NCBI RefSeq assembly: GCF_000428905.1
Contig: NZ_KE386814.1
Span: 248,001 to 312,000 of the forward strand
Reading direction: 5' to 3'
Length of the DNA: 64,000 nucleotides
Source of the DNA: Brumicola pallidula DSM 14239 = ACAM 615
GTDB taxonomy: Bacteria > Pseudomonadota > Gammaproteobacteria > Enterobacterales > Alteromonadaceae
Shown: positions 18,806 through 29,863 of the stretch, piece by piece
How the letters are laid out: each line of letters begins with the position of its first letter
Position numbering within the stretch: the first letter of the stretch is position 1
Notes under the pieces: model-generated
Told to the model about the DNA's origin: nothing
What the model saw: the letters and a program-made list of their open reading frames with translations, nothing else
Databases searched by the model: none
Translations under genes and position numbers: made by a program

Positions 18806-21271
18806 ATGAAGGTTTTAAAGTTTGGTGGTTCGAGTCTCGCAGACGCAACTAGATATATGCGCGTGCTAGAGATTAGTACCGATACACACCAAACAGAAGG
18901 TGCTGCCGTCGTGTTATCTGCACCCAAAGGGGTGACTAATGCTCTTTCGTTACTATGTGAGCAAGCGCAGTCAGGCGCTGACTACGGCGAGCTTTTTGCA
19001 AAGTTAAACATGACCCTTCATGCGATTGCCGATGATTTGAACGAGAGCCTAGATAATTTTTCTTATCAGCCCCTTAGCGATTTTATCACTGAAAAGTTAT
19101 CAGTGCTTGAACAGCAACTTAAAGGTATTGCGCTATTAAAAATATGTCCTGATCAAATCACGGCAGCCATCTTGAGTTTGGGTGAATATGTTAGCGTGCG
19201 TATTTTTAGCGAAATTTTAAATGCTAAGGGGCTCAGCAATAACATTATTGACCCTGTCGATTATATTATCGCCCACGGTGATTATCTTGACAGCATTGCC
19301 GACTTAAGTGCCAGCAAAGCCCGTTTTTCTGATGTCGATACCAGTGGCACCTCGCTCATCATCATGCCTGGTTTCGTTGCGATCAATGAACTCGGCGAAA
19401 AGGTCACACTCGGTCGTAATGGTTCGGACTACTCTGCCGCAATATTGGCTGCCTGCATTGGCGCTAGTTGTTGCGAAATTTGGACCGACGTTGATGGTGT
19501 ATATAATGCCGACCCTAATCAAGTAGATGGCGCTGTTTTACTGGACAAATTAACTTATCAAGAAGCTATGGAACTGTCCTATTTTGGTGCTAAGGTACTG
19601 CATCCAAAAACCATCGGTCCTATTGCTCAATACAGCATTCCTTGTTTAATCCGTAATACCTTAAATCCAAGTGCACCTGGTACCTTAATTAGCCATGAAG
19701 CCAGTGAGAAATGGACAAGTGTGAAAGGAATTTCTCACCTTGAAAATGTAGTGATGTTTAATATTGCAGGGCCTGGTATGAAGGGCATGGTTGGCATGGC
19801 TAGCCGGATCTTTGATGTCATTTCCACGGGTAATATTTCAATTAGTCTTATTACCCAAAGTTCATCTGAATATAGTATCAGTTTTTGTATTCAAAATAAG
19901 GACGCCGACCGCGCGTTAGAGTTGTTAGAGGACAGCTTCGCGCTTGAACTCATTAATCAATTACTCGAACCAATTGAGGTGCGCCGAGAACTCGCTATTG
20001 TCACCTTGGTTGGTGATGGTATGCGACAGTCACAAGGGATGGCGGCAAAGTTTTTTGGCGCATTAGCACAAGCTAGAGTGAATAATGTGGCAATTGCACA
20101 GGGTTCGTCAGAAAGGTCAATTAGTACTGTGATTGAAAACTCGAAAGCCAAGAAAGCGGTAAAGGTGATACATCAGAACTTCTTTACTAAAAAGCATACC
20201 ATTGATGCATTTTTGGTTGGGTGTGGCAACGTTGGTCAGGAGTTACTTCGGCAAATCGCACAGCAACAACCGGCGTTGATGGCTAGAAATATTAGGCTAG
20301 AAGTATTTGGTGTCGCTAACAGCCGAAAATTGTTACTGAATAACAGTGGCGTTGATTTAAATTCAGATTGGAAAGCTGAGTTAGAAAAGGCCGATGAAGC
20401 ATTCTCAGTCGCTCGTATTCATCAGTTCTCGAATGACAACAGTTTAGTAAACCCTGTGATTATTGACTGCACGAGTAACGAGTCGATTGCAGACTTGTAT
20501 GTGGAAATGATGAATTCAGGTTGCCATGTTGTTACGCCGAACAAAAAGGCGAATACGGCATCCATGGCTCAATATAAAAAACTGCAACGTACTATGCAGA
20601 AAACTAACCGACAATATCTTTATGAAACCACGGTTGGCGCTGGCTTACCAGTCATTGATAACTTGCAAAAGTTAGTTTCGGCGGGTGACGTGCTAGAAAG
20701 TTTTGAGGGTATATTATCAGGTTCACTGTCTTACGTATTTGGCAAGCTTGATGAGGGCATGAGCTTATCCGAAGCAACCTTAATAGCGAAAAAGAATGGC
20801 TTTACTGAGCCTGATCCCCGCGACGATTTATCCGGCATGGATGTGGCGCGTAAACTACTTATTATGGCGCGTGAATCCGGCATGGAGTTGGAACTTTGTG
20901 ACATTGAAACCGAATCTGTTTTACCGCCTAACTTCGATGCTACGGGCACTATTGATGTATTCTTGGCTAATTTACCGTCTTTGGACGCAAACTTAAAGGC
21001 CAGAGTAAATAGTGCGAAAGAGGCAGGTAAAGTGTTGCGTTATGTCGGTTCAATTAAACAAAATAAATGTAAAGTCTCTATTCAAGAAGTCCCACTTAAC
21101 CATCCCTTAGCAACAGTAAAAGACGGTGAGAATGCACTTGCTATTCATAGCAAATATTACCAGCCTATTCCGTTTGTTATTCGTGGCTACGGTGCTGGTG
21201 CTACAGTGACAGCTGCCGGTGTATTTGCTGATGTGCTTCGCACCATGCCTTGGACTCAGGATTTCGGATAA
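18806..21271 (+). CDS. thrA: Bifunctional aspartokinase I / homoserine dehydrogenase I
   Basis: An 821-aa enzyme catalysing the first and third steps from aspartate toward Thr, Ile and Met. The kinase domain starts with KFGGSSLAD (residues 4-12) and contains [12 protein letters not shown] and [12 protein letters not shown]. Two ACT-type regulatory segments follow (about 310-460). The dehydrogenase domain begins near 467 ([13 protein letters not shown]) and has the NKKANT and [12 protein letters not shown] signatures. Length equals E. coli ThrA. The ATG follows AGGAGAG. It is the first structural gene after the leader. Confidence 0.96.
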   Translation: MKVLKFGGSSLADATRYMRVLEISTDTHQTEGAAVVLSAPKGVTNALSLLCEQAQSGADYGELFAKLNMTLHAIADDLNESLDNFSYQPLSDFITEKLSVLEQQLKGIALLKICPDQITAAILSLGEYVSVRIFSEILNAKGLSNNIIDPVDYIIAHGDYLDSIADLSASKARFSDVDTSGTSLIIMPGFVAINELGEKVTLGRNGSDYSAAILAACIGASCCEIWTDVDGVYNADPNQVDGAVLLDKLTYQEAMELSYFGAKVLHPKTIGPIAQYSIPCLIRNTLNPSAPGTLISHEASEKWTSVKGISHLENVVMFNIAGPGMKGMVGMASRIFDVISTGNISISLITQSSSEYSISFCIQNKDADRALELLEDSFALELINQLLEPIEVRRELAIVTLVGDGMRQSQGMAAKFFGALAQARVNNVAIAQGSSERSISTVIENSKAKKAVKVIHQNFFTKKHTIDAFLVGCGNVGQELLRQIAQQQPALMARNIRLEVFGVANSRKLLLNNSGVDLNSDWKAELEKADEAFSVARIHQFSNDNSLVNPVIIDCTSNESIADLYVEMMNSGCHVVTPNKKANTASMAQYKKLQRTMQKTNRQYLYETTVGAGLPVIDNLQKLVSAGDVLESFEGILSGSLSYVFGKLDEGMSLSEATLIAKKNGFTEPDPRDDLSGMDVARKLLIMARESGMELELCDIETESVLPPNFDATGTIDVFLANLPSLDANLKARVNSAKEAGKVLRYVGSIKQNKCKVSIQEVPLNHPLATVKDGENALAIHSKYYQPIPFVIRGYGAGATVTAAGVFADVLRTMPWTQDFG

Positions 21272-22224
21272 TGACGGCAAAAACAACAAAAGCATTTGCA
21301 CCCGCATCGATTGGTAATGTCAGCCTTGGTTTTGATTTGCTAGGTGCAGCATTGCAACCTATCGATGGCACGCAACTAGGTGACTGGGTTGAGGTAACCG
21401 ACGCTAGTGCTTTTTCACTCAGTGTGGATGGCAACTTTGCTGATAGACTGCCCCCTGGCATTGAAAACAATATTGTGACCAAGTGCTACACTTTTTTTCA
21501 AAACAAATTAACATCTATACATAAAGCGCAGCTCAACGTTAAAGTGCATTTGCACAAAGCACTGCCTATCGGCAGCGGATTAGGCTCCAGCGCGAGTTCG
21601 ATAGTTGCTGCTTTTTATGCACTAAATGAACATGCGGGTAAGGCATTTTCTGAAGATGCTCTTTTGACTATGATGGGCGAATTAGAAGGTCAAATTAGTG
21701 GTAGTGTGCATTACGATAATGTGGCACCGAGTTATATCGGTGGACTTGTCTTGATGACAGGCCAGGCCTCACCGATTGCGGCTAAACTGCCGTGCTTTGA
21801 CAACTGGTATTGGGTAGTGTGCTATTCTGGTATTACGGTGTCGACGGCTGAAGCTCGGCGATTGCTACCTAAGCAATATGCCTTATCTGATACCCTCGAT
21901 TTTGGTCGTCAACTTAGCGTGTTTGTACATTGCTTATATACCCAAAACGAAACGTTAGCAGCAAAAATGATGACCGACGTAATTGCTGAACAACACAGAA
22001 AAGTGCTACTGCCTCGCTTTGATGATGCGCGCGAGGCTTGTATGAGTAACAATGCATTGGCATTCGGTATTTCCGGGTCGGGTCCAACGGTTTTTGCTAT
22101 TGCCAGAGAACTTGACGAAGCAAAAACTATGCAGGCATGGTTAGAAAAAGAGTATATTCAAAACAGCGATGGCTTTAGCCATATTTGCCAGTTAGATGAT
22201 AAAGGCACAACTCTTATCTCCTAA
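21271..22224 (+). CDS. thrB: Homoserine kinase
   Basis: A 317-aa GHMP kinase that phosphorylates homoserine. The start is the ATG in TAATG, sharing a base with the thrA stop; an upstream in-frame ATG at 21250 is inside thrA and less likely. APASIGNVSLGFDLLG near the N-terminus, the ATP loop LPIGSGLGSSASSIVAA, and the C-terminal GISGSGPTVFAI motif are all present. It is translationally coupled to thrA. Confidence 0.95.
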   Translation: MTAKTTKAFAPASIGNVSLGFDLLGAALQPIDGTQLGDWVEVTDASAFSLSVDGNFADRLPPGIENNIVTKCYTFFQNKLTSIHKAQLNVKVHLHKALPIGSGLGSSASSIVAAFYALNEHAGKAFSEDALLTMMGELEGQISGSVHYDNVAPSYIGGLVLMTGQASPIAAKLPCFDNWYWVVCYSGITVSTAEARRLLPKQYALSDTLDFGRQLSVFVHCLYTQNETLAAKMMTDVIAEQHRKVLLPRFDDAREACMSNNALAFGISGSGPTVFAIARELDEAKTMQAWLEKEYIQNSDGFSHICQLDDKGTTLIS

Positions 22225-22325
22225 GCCATTTAATTCTAAAGAATGAAAATAGCGAAGACGGCACCTAACGATAACGTGCATTACTAATTAAGCCATTAGC
22301 CGAATAAATAACAAAGGTTTTAGAC

Positions 22326-23609
22326 GTGAATTTAGTTAATTTAAAAGATGCGAGCGATAAAGTAAATTTTGCCGAAGCGGTAAAAAAAGGCTTGGGTAAA
22401 AACCAAGGGTTATATTTTCCTGAGGAAATCATTCCTTTTGAGAATATTGATGAAGTGTTGGCTTTGCCATTTGTTGAAAGAAGTATTCGTATACTCAAGC
22501 AACTTATTGGTGACGAGTTACCTGAGGAGCTGCTGAGCAAAATTGTCACTACGGCATTTCAGTTTGGCGCGCCGTTAGTGAGTGTGACTGAGAATATTTA
22601 TAGTTTAGAACTTTTTCACGGTCCAACACTGGCATTTAAAGACTTTGGCGGGCGTTTCATGGCGCAAGTCTTAGCCAATATTAGTAAAGGTGAGCCAATT
22701 ACTATCTTAACGGCAACCTCAGGCGATACCGGTGCTGCCGTTGCCCACGCATTTCATGGCATCAACAATATTCAAGTTGTGATCTTGTACCCCAAAGGCA
22801 AAATTAGCCCGCTACAAGCAAAACTTTTCACTACGCTTGGTGGTAATATCCACACGGTTGCTATCGAAGGTGACTTCGATGGCTGCCAGCAATTGGTGAA
22901 AGCGGCATTTGACGACCCTGAAGTACGTGATGGCTTACACTTAAATTCTGCGAATTCAATTAATATCAGCCGTCTGCTTGCACAAGTTTGTTATTACTTT
23001 GAAGCAGTTGCGCAACTACCTAAAAAACAACAAGACAAAGCCGTGTTTTCAATACCCAGCGGTAACTTTGGTAACCTAACAGCAGGTATGATTGGTAAGT
23101 CACTAGGGCTGCCAATTAAGCGCTTTATTGCAGCGACTAATTTGAATGATACTGTGCCGCGTTATCTGAAAACGGGTGAATGGACACCAAAGTCCACGAT
23201 AGCAACGATATCTAATGCAATGGACGTTAGTCAGCCAAATAACTGGCCACGTATTGAAGCGTTGATTGAACAGGGCTACATAGATAAAGACAGTTTAATA
23301 GGCGAGGCGGTTGACGAAGAGTACACCCAGGTAGCTATGCGTCAATTAGCAAGCTTAGGCTATGTTTCAGAGCCTCATGCAGCTATTGGATACCGGTCAT
23401 TGTCACGCTCTTTAGCTGGCGATGAAGTCGGCGTGTTCTTGGGTACAGCTCATCCTGCTAAATTTAGAGAAACGGTTGAAAATGTCTTGGGGCAACCCAT
23501 TAGTTTGCCGCAACCGCTGGCTGACTGTGTGGGTAAACCAGACTTCTCTGTGGATATCGAAAATAGCTACGAAGCACTAAAGTCGCACATGTTTTCTATT
23601 TTAAAATAA
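22326..23609 (+). CDS. thrC: Threonine synthase
   Basis: A 427-aa PLP enzyme converting O-phosphohomoserine to threonine. The PLP lysine is Lys105 in HGPTLAFKDFGG; TATSGDTGAAVAHAF forms the phosphate-binding loop and IPSGNFGNLTAG follows. The start is a GTG at 22326 with AAAGG upstream. A gap of 101 bp separates it from thrB, larger than in E. coli, but no promoter or terminator is evident there. Confidence 0.95.
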   Translation: MNLVNLKDASDKVNFAEAVKKGLGKNQGLYFPEEIIPFENIDEVLALPFVERSIRILKQLIGDELPEELLSKIVTTAFQFGAPLVSVTENIYSLELFHGPTLAFKDFGGRFMAQVLANISKGEPITILTATSGDTGAAVAHAFHGINNIQVVILYPKGKISPLQAKLFTTLGGNIHTVAIEGDFDGCQQLVKAAFDDPEVRDGLHLNSANSINISRLLAQVCYYFEAVAQLPKKQQDKAVFSIPSGNFGNLTAGMIGKSLGLPIKRFIAATNLNDTVPRYLKTGEWTPKSTIATISNAMDVSQPNNWPRIEALIEQGYIDKDSLIGEAVDEEYTQVAMRQLASLGYVSEPHAAIGYRSLSRSLAGDEVGVFLGTAHPAKFRETVENVLGQPISLPQPLADCVGKPDFSVDIENSYEALKSHMFSILK

Positions 23610-23630
23610 GTAAGTTTAGGAGTGGCTTAC

Positions 23631-24365
23631 ATGCAGACTTGGGAGACACTTTTTGGTATTAATAATCTGCAGCAAGGCATTGCAAAGAGCGTTAGCAATG
23701 AGGTGGATAAAAGCAATACAGCAGCGCCAGTAAACGCGTCCTTGCGCGCAGGTATGCAAAGTGCTCTGAGTCATGTTGAGGATCAGCGTGCTGCTGGCAA
23801 GGTGATTTTCCCTGTGCAGGCTGATGTATTTAACGCTTTCAAATTAACTACACCTGAAAATTTGAAAGTAGTGATTTTGGGACAAGACCCCTATCATGGC
23901 CTAAATCAGTCGCATGGCTTATGTTTTTCGGTTTTAAAAGGGAATACAATCCCGCCCTCCTTACGTAATATATACAAAGAACTCGCCACTGATATTGCTG
24001 ATTTTGAAAAACCTGAGCATGGTAACCTAAGTCATTGGGCTCAGCAGGGCGTATTACTCCTAAATACGGTGTTAACGGTAGAGCAGGGACACGCTAATTC
24101 ACATAAAAATGTAGGTTGGGAGCAGTTTACTGACGGCGTTATTTCGATCATTAGCAGTGAATTTGATAATGTCATTTTCTTACTGTGGGGTGCTCCAGCA
24201 CAGAAAAAAGCGACGCTAATTGATAAAAATCGTCATACTATTTTGACCGCTGTTCATCCGTCACCCTTGTCTGCATATCGAGGCTTTTTTGGGTGTAGGC
24301 ATTTCAGTATGACTAACAGGATTTTAAAGTCATTAGCGAAGCAGCCAATCGATTGGTTGCCTTAA
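23631..24365 (+). CDS. ung: Uracil-DNA glycosylase
   Basis: A 244-aa family 1 UDG that removes uracil from DNA. The catalytic water-activating motif GQDPYHG and the Leu-intercalation motif [14 protein letters not shown] are both intact, with LLLNTVLTV between them. The ATG at 23631 is preferred over the GTG at 23622 because AGGAG at 23618-23622 has proper spacing to it. It follows thrC by 21 bp and may be cotranscribed. Confidence 0.95.
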   Translation: MQTWETLFGINNLQQGIAKSVSNEVDKSNTAAPVNASLRAGMQSALSHVEDQRAAGKVIFPVQADVFNAFKLTTPENLKVVILGQDPYHGLNQSHGLCFSVLKGNTIPPSLRNIYKELATDIADFEKPEHGNLSHWAQQGVLLLNTVLTVEQGHANSHKNVGWEQFTDGVISIISSEFDNVIFLLWGAPAQKKATLIDKNRHTILTAVHPSPLSAYRGFFGCRHFSMTNRILKSLAKQPIDWLP

Positions 24366-24488
24366 TAAATACTGAGGTACACTTTGTAAAAATCAGGTGA
24401 TTTAGACTTTGACTTTACTTAAATCCGCTTTGTGCGCTTATTAACGAGACTAGTCGAGTGCAATAACAAATTAGTTGAGCATAAAACA

Positions 24489-24528
24489 AAAATGCCACTC
24501 CAAGATGTAATCTGTGGAGTGGCATTTT
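24489..24528 (-). terminator. Strong intrinsic terminator, bidirectional
   Basis: A 14-bp perfect stem (AAAATGCCACTCCA and complement, 24489-24502 and 24515-24528) with A/T tracts on both outer sides, so it can serve both ung and the converging DUF3545 gene. Confidence 0.9.
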
Positions 24529-24534
24529 ATGTTG

Positions 24535-24711
24535 TTATCGCATCATTTCGTTTAATTCGTTCTCTAAGCTAGTATCCAAATCGCATAATTCTCTGTCGAG
24601 TTTATACTTGTCTTGGATAGCTTCAATCTCTCTCCATTTTCGCTTCTTGCTCTTAGTTTTAACTGGACGGGACTCTGTATCGATTATTGACATTAACTCG
24701 GCTCTTTCCAC
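24535..24711 (-). CDS. DUF3545 family small basic protein
   Basis: A 58-aa protein with a basic block (KTKSKKRKWREIEAIQDKYK) followed by an acidic helical end. It matches DUF3545, a short family restricted to marine gammaproteobacteria. The start chosen is the GTG at 24711, preceded by AAGGAG at 6-7 bases; longer frames from 24768 lack a ribosome site. Function unknown; nucleic-acid binding is only a guess from charge. Confidence 0.75.
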   Translation of the reverse strand: MERAELMSIIDTESRPVKTKSKKRKWREIEAIQDKYKLDRELCDLDTSLENELNEMMR

Positions 24712-24884
24712 GTGTATCTCCTTATCGAAACCGTTTACTACATAACCAACTAACTCAATGAAGAGCATCTACCCTCAGCGCTCGTACTAATATGTACCAT
24801 AGGCGTTGCAAAATTAAAACACATTAATTAACTATTTGTTAACCTGCAGTTGCATTTTCATGACATAAACGGCGACTTATTTTA

Positions 24885-26534
24885 CTATTTATTCTTTTGA
24901 GCCTGATTAAATTGAGCAATTAGTGCCGCCGTTGAGGCGTCTAAATGTTCATCACTCTTGTTCCCTTGAATGACATTCAATACATCGTTACCCAACACTT
25001 TACCAAGTTCAACACCCCATTGATCGAACGAGTTCACATCCCAAATAGCCCCCTGAATTAATACTTTGTGCTCATATAAAGCGATTAGCGCGCCCAATGT
25101 TTTCGGATCGAGTTGCTCAAACAAAAGCGTATTACTGGGTTTGTTTCCCGGCATTGTTTTGTGCGCGGCTAACTTTACGCGTTCTTCATCAGATAAGTCT
25201 TTATCACCTAAGTCTCGATAGCACTCTTCAAATGTTTTTCCTTGCATCAAGGCTTGAGTTTGACCAAAACAGTTAGAAGCCAACATTGCGTGATGCGTGT
25301 CATCTTGATCCAATACTTTAATCGGTAACATGAAATCAGCAGGGATTGGCAGGTTACTTTGGTGAATTAACTGGTGAAATGAATGTTGACCGTTGGTGCC
25401 TTCACCCCCCCAAATAATAGGGCCTGTGCCGTGGTCAACCGTCATCCCATTTTGTGTGGTTGTTTTGCCGTTACTTTCCATATCGAGTTGTTGAACGTAG
25501 GCTGGAAAGCCTCTCAGATAATGATAATAAGGTAATAACACATGTGACTGTGCACCCATGAAATTACGGTACCAGACACCTAATACGGCCAATATCACTG
25601 GTAAATTTGACTCAAAGGGAGTTGTTTTGGTGTGCTCATCCATTTCGTAAGCACCTTGCAGCACTTGCCTGAAATTATCAAAACCAATCGCAAGGCAAAT
25701 AGGTAAGCCGATTGCAGACCAAAGCGAGTATCTACCACCTACCCAATCAGCCATAGGAAATACATTGTCAGCAGCCATGCCAAAGTCAGTTGCGGCTTTT
25801 ACATTTGAGGACACCGCTACAAAATGTTTAGCAATATCAGTTACAGTCGCACCTTGCTGTAAAAACCATGCTTTTGCGGTAAGCGTGTTTTGCAGTGTTT
25901 CTTGGGTATTAAATGATTTGGATGACATTACAAATAAGGTTTCTTCAAAATTACATTCGGATAGAACGTCTTGAATATGGCACGCATCAACATTGGCCAC
26001 AAAACGCACATCCAACACTTTATTTTTATACGGTTTAAGTGCTTCTGTGACTATTTTTGGACCAAGGAATGAGCCGCCAATGCCAATGCAAACTACTTTT
26101 TTAATTGGTTTCCCAGTGCAGCCTTTGTGCGCGCCAGATTGGACGCTTTGTGTGAACGCTTTCATTTTATCTAAGGTGGCTAAAACACTCGGCATGACGT
26201 CTTCGCCATCAACCATCACTTTGTTACCAGAGAAGTTTCTTAATGCGGTGTGCAATACAGCACGATGTTCAGTGGTATTAATAAGACCACCAGCAAACAT
26301 AGCATTAATTTTATTACTCACCTGACGTTGTTCAGCAAGCTCAAAAAGCGCTTTTAATACCTCTTCGGTAACCCGGTTTTTACTGTAATCAAGGGTAATT
26401 CCGCAAGCGTTAGTTGTGTACTCGCTTGCACGATTTTTGTCGGCAGCGAACCAGTCTCGCATATGTTGGCGTTTTATACCGGTTGAGAGTGCTTCGAGGG
26501 TTGACCATGCTTGAGTATGACGAATACGTTCCAC
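24885..26534 (-). CDS. pgi: Glucose-6-phosphate isomerase
   Basis: A 549-aa enzyme interconverting glucose 6-phosphate and fructose 6-phosphate. Signatures are VCIGIGGSFLGPKIVTEAL, the SKSFNTQET phosphate-binding segment, GGRYSLWSAIG and the C-terminal QGAIWDVNSFDQWGVELGK. Length equals E. coli Pgi. It lies upstream of nothing obvious on its strand; 255 bp of AT-rich DNA separate it from tal, which is transcribed the same way. Confidence 0.97.
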   Translation of the reverse strand: MERIRHTQAWSTLEALSTGIKRQHMRDWFAADKNRASEYTTNACGITLDYSKNRVTEEVLKALFELAEQRQVSNKINAMFAGGLINTTEHRAVLHTALRNFSGNKVMVDGEDVMPSVLATLDKMKAFTQSVQSGAHKGCTGKPIKKVVCIGIGGSFLGPKIVTEALKPYKNKVLDVRFVANVDACHIQDVLSECNFEETLFVMSSKSFNTQETLQNTLTAKAWFLQQGATVTDIAKHFVAVSSNVKAATDFGMAADNVFPMADWVGGRYSLWSAIGLPICLAIGFDNFRQVLQGAYEMDEHTKTTPFESNLPVILAVLGVWYRNFMGAQSHVLLPYYHYLRGFPAYVQQLDMESNGKTTTQNGMTVDHGTGPIIWGGEGTNGQHSFHQLIHQSNLPIPADFMLPIKVLDQDDTHHAMLASNCFGQTQALMQGKTFEECYRDLGDKDLSDEERVKLAAHKTMPGNKPSNTLLFEQLDPKTLGALIALYEHKVLIQGAIWDVNSFDQWGVELGKVLGNDVLNVIQGNKSDEHLDASTAALIAQFNQAQKNK

Positions 26535-26789
26535 GATTGAGTCTCCAATTTTTTAATTTAGCCTAACGATAACCACAGAAAAGACACACAAAAGGCACGC
26601 AAAACGCAGATTAACAGCAATAAAAGCTGAGTCTGATTTACGCGTGCCCTATGCTTTCAAAACGCAGCAGGGTGATCCTGTAAATTGCCTGCTACGTTGT
26701 TTCGTTGCGAACACAACATGCTTGTTTATATTGGACGCAAGTGAACACAGTTGCTGTAAAAATATCAAACGCTAGAATGGCATTTGCGT

Positions 26790-27743
26790 TTATAGCATTT
26801 TTCCTAGCAATATTTCTAACTTAGCTTGGTCCGCTGCAAAGTTACGAATACCTTCTGCTAGTTTTTCAGTTGCCATTGCATTTTCATTCATATCCCATCT
26901 ATATTGGGTTTCTGATATTTTATCACCGACATTTTTTACCTTGCCATTATCCATCAAATAAGGTTTTACTTCGCCCTGTGTGTTATGCAATTCTTCAAGT
27001 AACTGTGGGCTAATAGTCAAACGGTCGCAGCCAGCAAGGTAAAGTATTTCGTCGGTGTTTCGGAAACTCGCACCCATAACGACCGTCTTATAGCCATAAG
27101 ATTTGTAGTAATTATAGATTTCAGTCACAGAAATAACGCCCGGATCTTCATCACCGACATACGCTATTTTACCCGTGCTTGCTTTGTACCAGTCTAGGAT
27201 TCGGCCAACAAATGGGGAAATCAAAAATACACCCGCTTCAGCACAGGCTCTGGCTTGAGTGAAGCTAAACAGTAATGTTAGGTTGCAGTTTATGCCTTCT
27301 TTTTCCAAAATTTCGGCTGCTTTTATACCTTCCCAAGTAGATGCAATCTTAATCAATATACGAGACTTGTCGATACCAGCATCGGCGTATAATTTAATCA
27401 GTTTATGCGCTTTTTTTAGGGTTGCTGCGGTATCAAAACTTAATCTAGCGTCTACTTCGGTTGAAATGCGGCCAGGAATAACACCCACAATCTCTTTACC
27501 AATCGCAACGGCAAGTTTGTCACCAGCATCGTTAAGCTGTTGTGCGGCGTTATTTGATTGTGTCTTTGCCCACGCGACAGACTCTTTAATTAATTCAGCG
27601 TATTGAGGCAATGAAGCGGCTTTTAGCAGCAATGAAGGGTTAGTCGTGGCGTCTACCGGTTGATATTTTTTAATCGCCTCGATATCCCCGGTATCAGCAA
27701 CCACCGTTGTTAGCGTGCGCAATGATTCAAGTTGTGTTGTCAT
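26790..27743 (-). CDS. tal: Transaldolase
   Basis: A 317-aa pentose-phosphate enzyme. The Schiff-base lysine is Lys132 in [11 protein letters not shown], the same number as in E. coli Tal[13 protein letters not shown] near residue 31 and the [11 protein letters not shown] segment are also standard. Its neighbour pgi links it to hexose-phosphate metabolism; tkt is elsewhere in this window. Confidence 0.97.
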   Translation of the reverse strand: MTTQLESLRTLTTVVADTGDIEAIKKYQPVDATTNPSLLLKAASLPQYAELIKESVAWAKTQSNNAAQQLNDAGDKLAVAIGKEIVGVIPGRISTEVDARLSFDTAATLKKAHKLIKLYADAGIDKSRILIKIASTWEGIKAAEILEKEGINCNLTLLFSFTQARACAEAGVFLISPFVGRILDWYKASTGKIAYVGDEDPGVISVTEIYNYYKSYGYKTVVMGASFRNTDEILYLAGCDRLTISPQLLEELHNTQGEVKPYLMDNGKVKNVGDKISETQYRWDMNENAMATEKLAEGIRNFAADQAKLEILLGKML

Positions 27744-27901
27744 TTTTATGCCTTAGTTTAAATAATACGTCTAGATTACCGATTGTCGCGGCAACTGGCT
27801 ATAACAGATTGTTTGTTTTTATATTATATTGTGAGGATATAGACATTTATGAAATTGACCCCATGTGTTATACAAGACAATAAAAAGGATAGAAAGTTAT
27901 T

Positions 27902-28717
27902 ATGTTAATGATCGTTTCCCCTGCGAAAAACCTTGATTTCGAATCTTCATTACCTACCCAAGACTTTACTCAACCTAGTATGTTGGGTGACGCTATAGCG
28001 TTGGTGAAGACCTGCAAAAAATTAGCGCCAAGCGATTTGGCTAGCTTAATGCACATCAGCGATAAGCTCTCAATATTAAATGCTGAACGATTTTCAAGTT
28101 TCACCACACCCTTTACGCCTGAGAATGCGCGCCAATCGATATTCGCCTTCAACGGTGATGTTTACACCGGGCTGGATGCAAAATCCTTAACCAAGGATGA
28201 TATTCAGTTCGCGCAAAAACATTTACGTATTCTTTCTGGGCTTTATGGCTTGCTGCGACCACTAGACTTAATGCAACCATACCGTCTTGAAATGGGGACT
28301 AAGCTAGAAAATACGCGCGGTAAATCCTTATATGAATACTGGGGTAACTCGATTACCCAAGAATTGAATAAAGCACTTAAGGACGCTAGCGATCAAACTA
28401 ATAAACTGGTGAATACTGATGCAGAAGGCAGTAGCATCCTGATAAATTTAGCGAGTAACGAGTATTTTAGTTCGGTGAAAAAGAAGCTTCTTGGCGCGAC
28501 CATTATCACACCTCAATTCAAAGATGAGAAAAATGGAAAGTATAAAATCATCAGCTTTTACGCGAAAAAAGCACGCGGCTTAATGGCACGCTACATTATT
28601 GAGAATCGTATTACGTGTGTATCAGCACTGAAAGACTTTGATAGTGCCGGCTATCAGTATAATGATTCAGAAAGTACGGCGACAGAGTTAGTATTTAAGC
28701 GGGCACAACAAGCTTAG
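27902..28717 (+). CDS. yaaA: Peroxide stress protein YaaA
   Basis: A 271-aa DUF328/UPF0246 protein. The N-terminal LMIVSPAKNLDFES is diagnostic, and NLASNEYFSSV plus FKDEKNGKYKIISFYAKKARGLMARY are conserved. In E. coli YaaA limits free iron and DNA damage during peroxide stress and has DNA-binding activity. It is divergent from tal. The ATG follows AAAGGATAG. Confidence 0.93.
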   Translation: MLMIVSPAKNLDFESSLPTQDFTQPSMLGDAIALVKTCKKLAPSDLASLMHISDKLSILNAERFSSFTTPFTPENARQSIFAFNGDVYTGLDAKSLTKDDIQFAQKHLRILSGLYGLLRPLDLMQPYRLEMGTKLENTRGKSLYEYWGNSITQELNKALKDASDQTNKLVNTDAEGSSILINLASNEYFSSVKKKLLGATIITPQFKDEKNGKYKIISFYAKKARGLMARYIIENRITCVSALKDFDSAGYQYNDSESTATELVFKRAQQA

Positions 28718-28732
28718 CGGTAAAATATACAA

Positions 28733-28774
28733 AAAAAGCGACGATTTATAATAGCTTAAATAGTCGCCTTTTTA
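28733..28774 (+). terminator. Intrinsic terminator between yaaA and DUF4426 gene
   Basis: GCGAC (28738-28742) pairs with GTCGC (28763-28767), flanked by an A tract on the left and a T tract on the right, so it can act on both converging genes. The loop is long (20 bases). Confidence 0.7.
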
Positions 28775-28821
28775 TTGCGATGTTAGCTCATCACGGTCTT
28801 AAATAATGTGTTTACTAGCCC

Positions 28822-29289
28822 CTAATCAACATACATCAACTGCTGTAATTCAAGTATTTGAGTTTGGTTACCTTGCTGGATAGTGATTTCAAAACGAAAA
28901 CTTTCTTTATTTGCATGAGAGAAAACGGCTAAGTAGTATATAGCTTCTCCGTCTACCACTTTTTTGAATAATAACTTTTTGGTGTTGCCCAACAAATTTC
29001 GTGCCGTGCCTGTTACAGAAACATTTTGCGCTTTCTTGTCACCACTATCTAATACAGAAATATTAACGAATGAATTAAATTTGCTACGCACTATCGAGTT
29101 TGCTTTGGCTATTTGGGGAGTTAAAAACGAAGTGGCTAGTACAATATGATGCACCTCCCAGTTACCCAATTGAGTCTTCTCTTCTGCGCTAACTGTCGCT
29201 TGCATTAAAAAGGTAGCAATCAATAGCGCTAGGAACGCTAAGCCCCGATATGCTTTCATTGAGTACTGCGGATTGGCTGAATATCTCAT
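28822..29289 (-). CDS. DUF4426 periplasmic protein
   Basis: A 155-aa protein with a signal peptide (hydrophobic about residues 15-33, cleavage near VSAEE). The rest is a beta-rich domain with GNWEVHHIVLATSFLTPQIAKA and a FRFEITIQQGNQ strand. DUF4426 is commonly the last gene of the yggS-proC-yggT cluster in marine gammaproteobacteria, as here. The start at 29289 has GAGGAAAA upstream. Function unknown. Confidence 0.82.
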   Translation of the reverse strand: MRYSANPQYSMKAYRGLAFLALLIATFLMQATVSAEEKTQLGNWEVHHIVLATSFLTPQIAKANSIVRSKFNSFVNISVLDSGDKKAQNVSVTGTARNLLGNTKKLLFKKVVDGEAIYYLAVFSHANKESFRFEITIQQGNQTQILELQQLMYVD

Positions 29290-29303
29290 AATTTTTCCTC
29301 TAT

Positions 29304-29846
29304 TTACATTAAGTACGGTAAGTACTGACCGATTAGATCTAATGCAAATTGAATTGCTAAAATCAATACAAGAGGAGAGAAGTCTAAACCACCTAACGAG
29401 GGTAAGAACCGGCGGATAGGTGCCAACAAGGGATCCGTAAGTTGATGCAATACATAGCGAACTGAAGGCCCGACGTTAGGAACAAAACTAAGTATCATGT
29501 TGCCTATTAAGACAATGAAAAGTAACCAAAATGCACTCTTAAGTAAGCCAAATAGTACTAAAATAATAGTGGGTAGGACTGGGAACATTGAGTCAGTAAG
29601 TACAAAAAACACGATGAACTTGGTGAGAATAACTAAAAATGCAAACACAAAAGTGGCTGTGTCGAATTTGCCCAACGATGGAATAATACCACGCAAAGGG
29701 CCAACAGCAGGCTGGGTTGCCTTGACCACAAATTGACTCAAGGGATTGTAGAAATCAGCGCGCGCCCATTGTAGCCATAGTCTTGCCAATACAATCATGG
29801 CATAAGTATCGAATAACAGCGTAATTAAATTATTGAAGGCTAACAT
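29304..29846 (-). CDS. yggT: YggT family membrane protein
   Basis: A 180-aa protein with two copies of the YggT repeat: a membrane helix pair ending in PLSQFVVKATQPAVGPLRGIIPSLG and again in VLHQLTDPLLAPIRRFLPSLGG. The family has been linked to osmotic tolerance and cell-division-site membrane organisation. It sits 17 bp after proC and 14 bp before DUF4426, in one operon. Confidence 0.93.
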   Translation of the reverse strand: MLAFNNLITLLFDTYAMIVLARLWLQWARADFYNPLSQFVVKATQPAVGPLRGIIPSLGKFDTATFVFAFLVILTKFIVFFVLTDSMFPVLPTIILVLFGLLKSAFWLLFIVLIGNMILSFVPNVGPSVRYVLHQLTDPLLAPIRRFLPSLGGLDFSPLVLILAIQFALDLIGQYLPYLM

Positions 29847-29863
29847 CTTGGATTCCGTTTAAG

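Noticed and set aside
22319-22326. MetJ box at the thrC start (AGACGTGA)
   Set aside because: Only six of eight bases match and it overlaps the GTG start; a single weak 8-mer is expected by chance.
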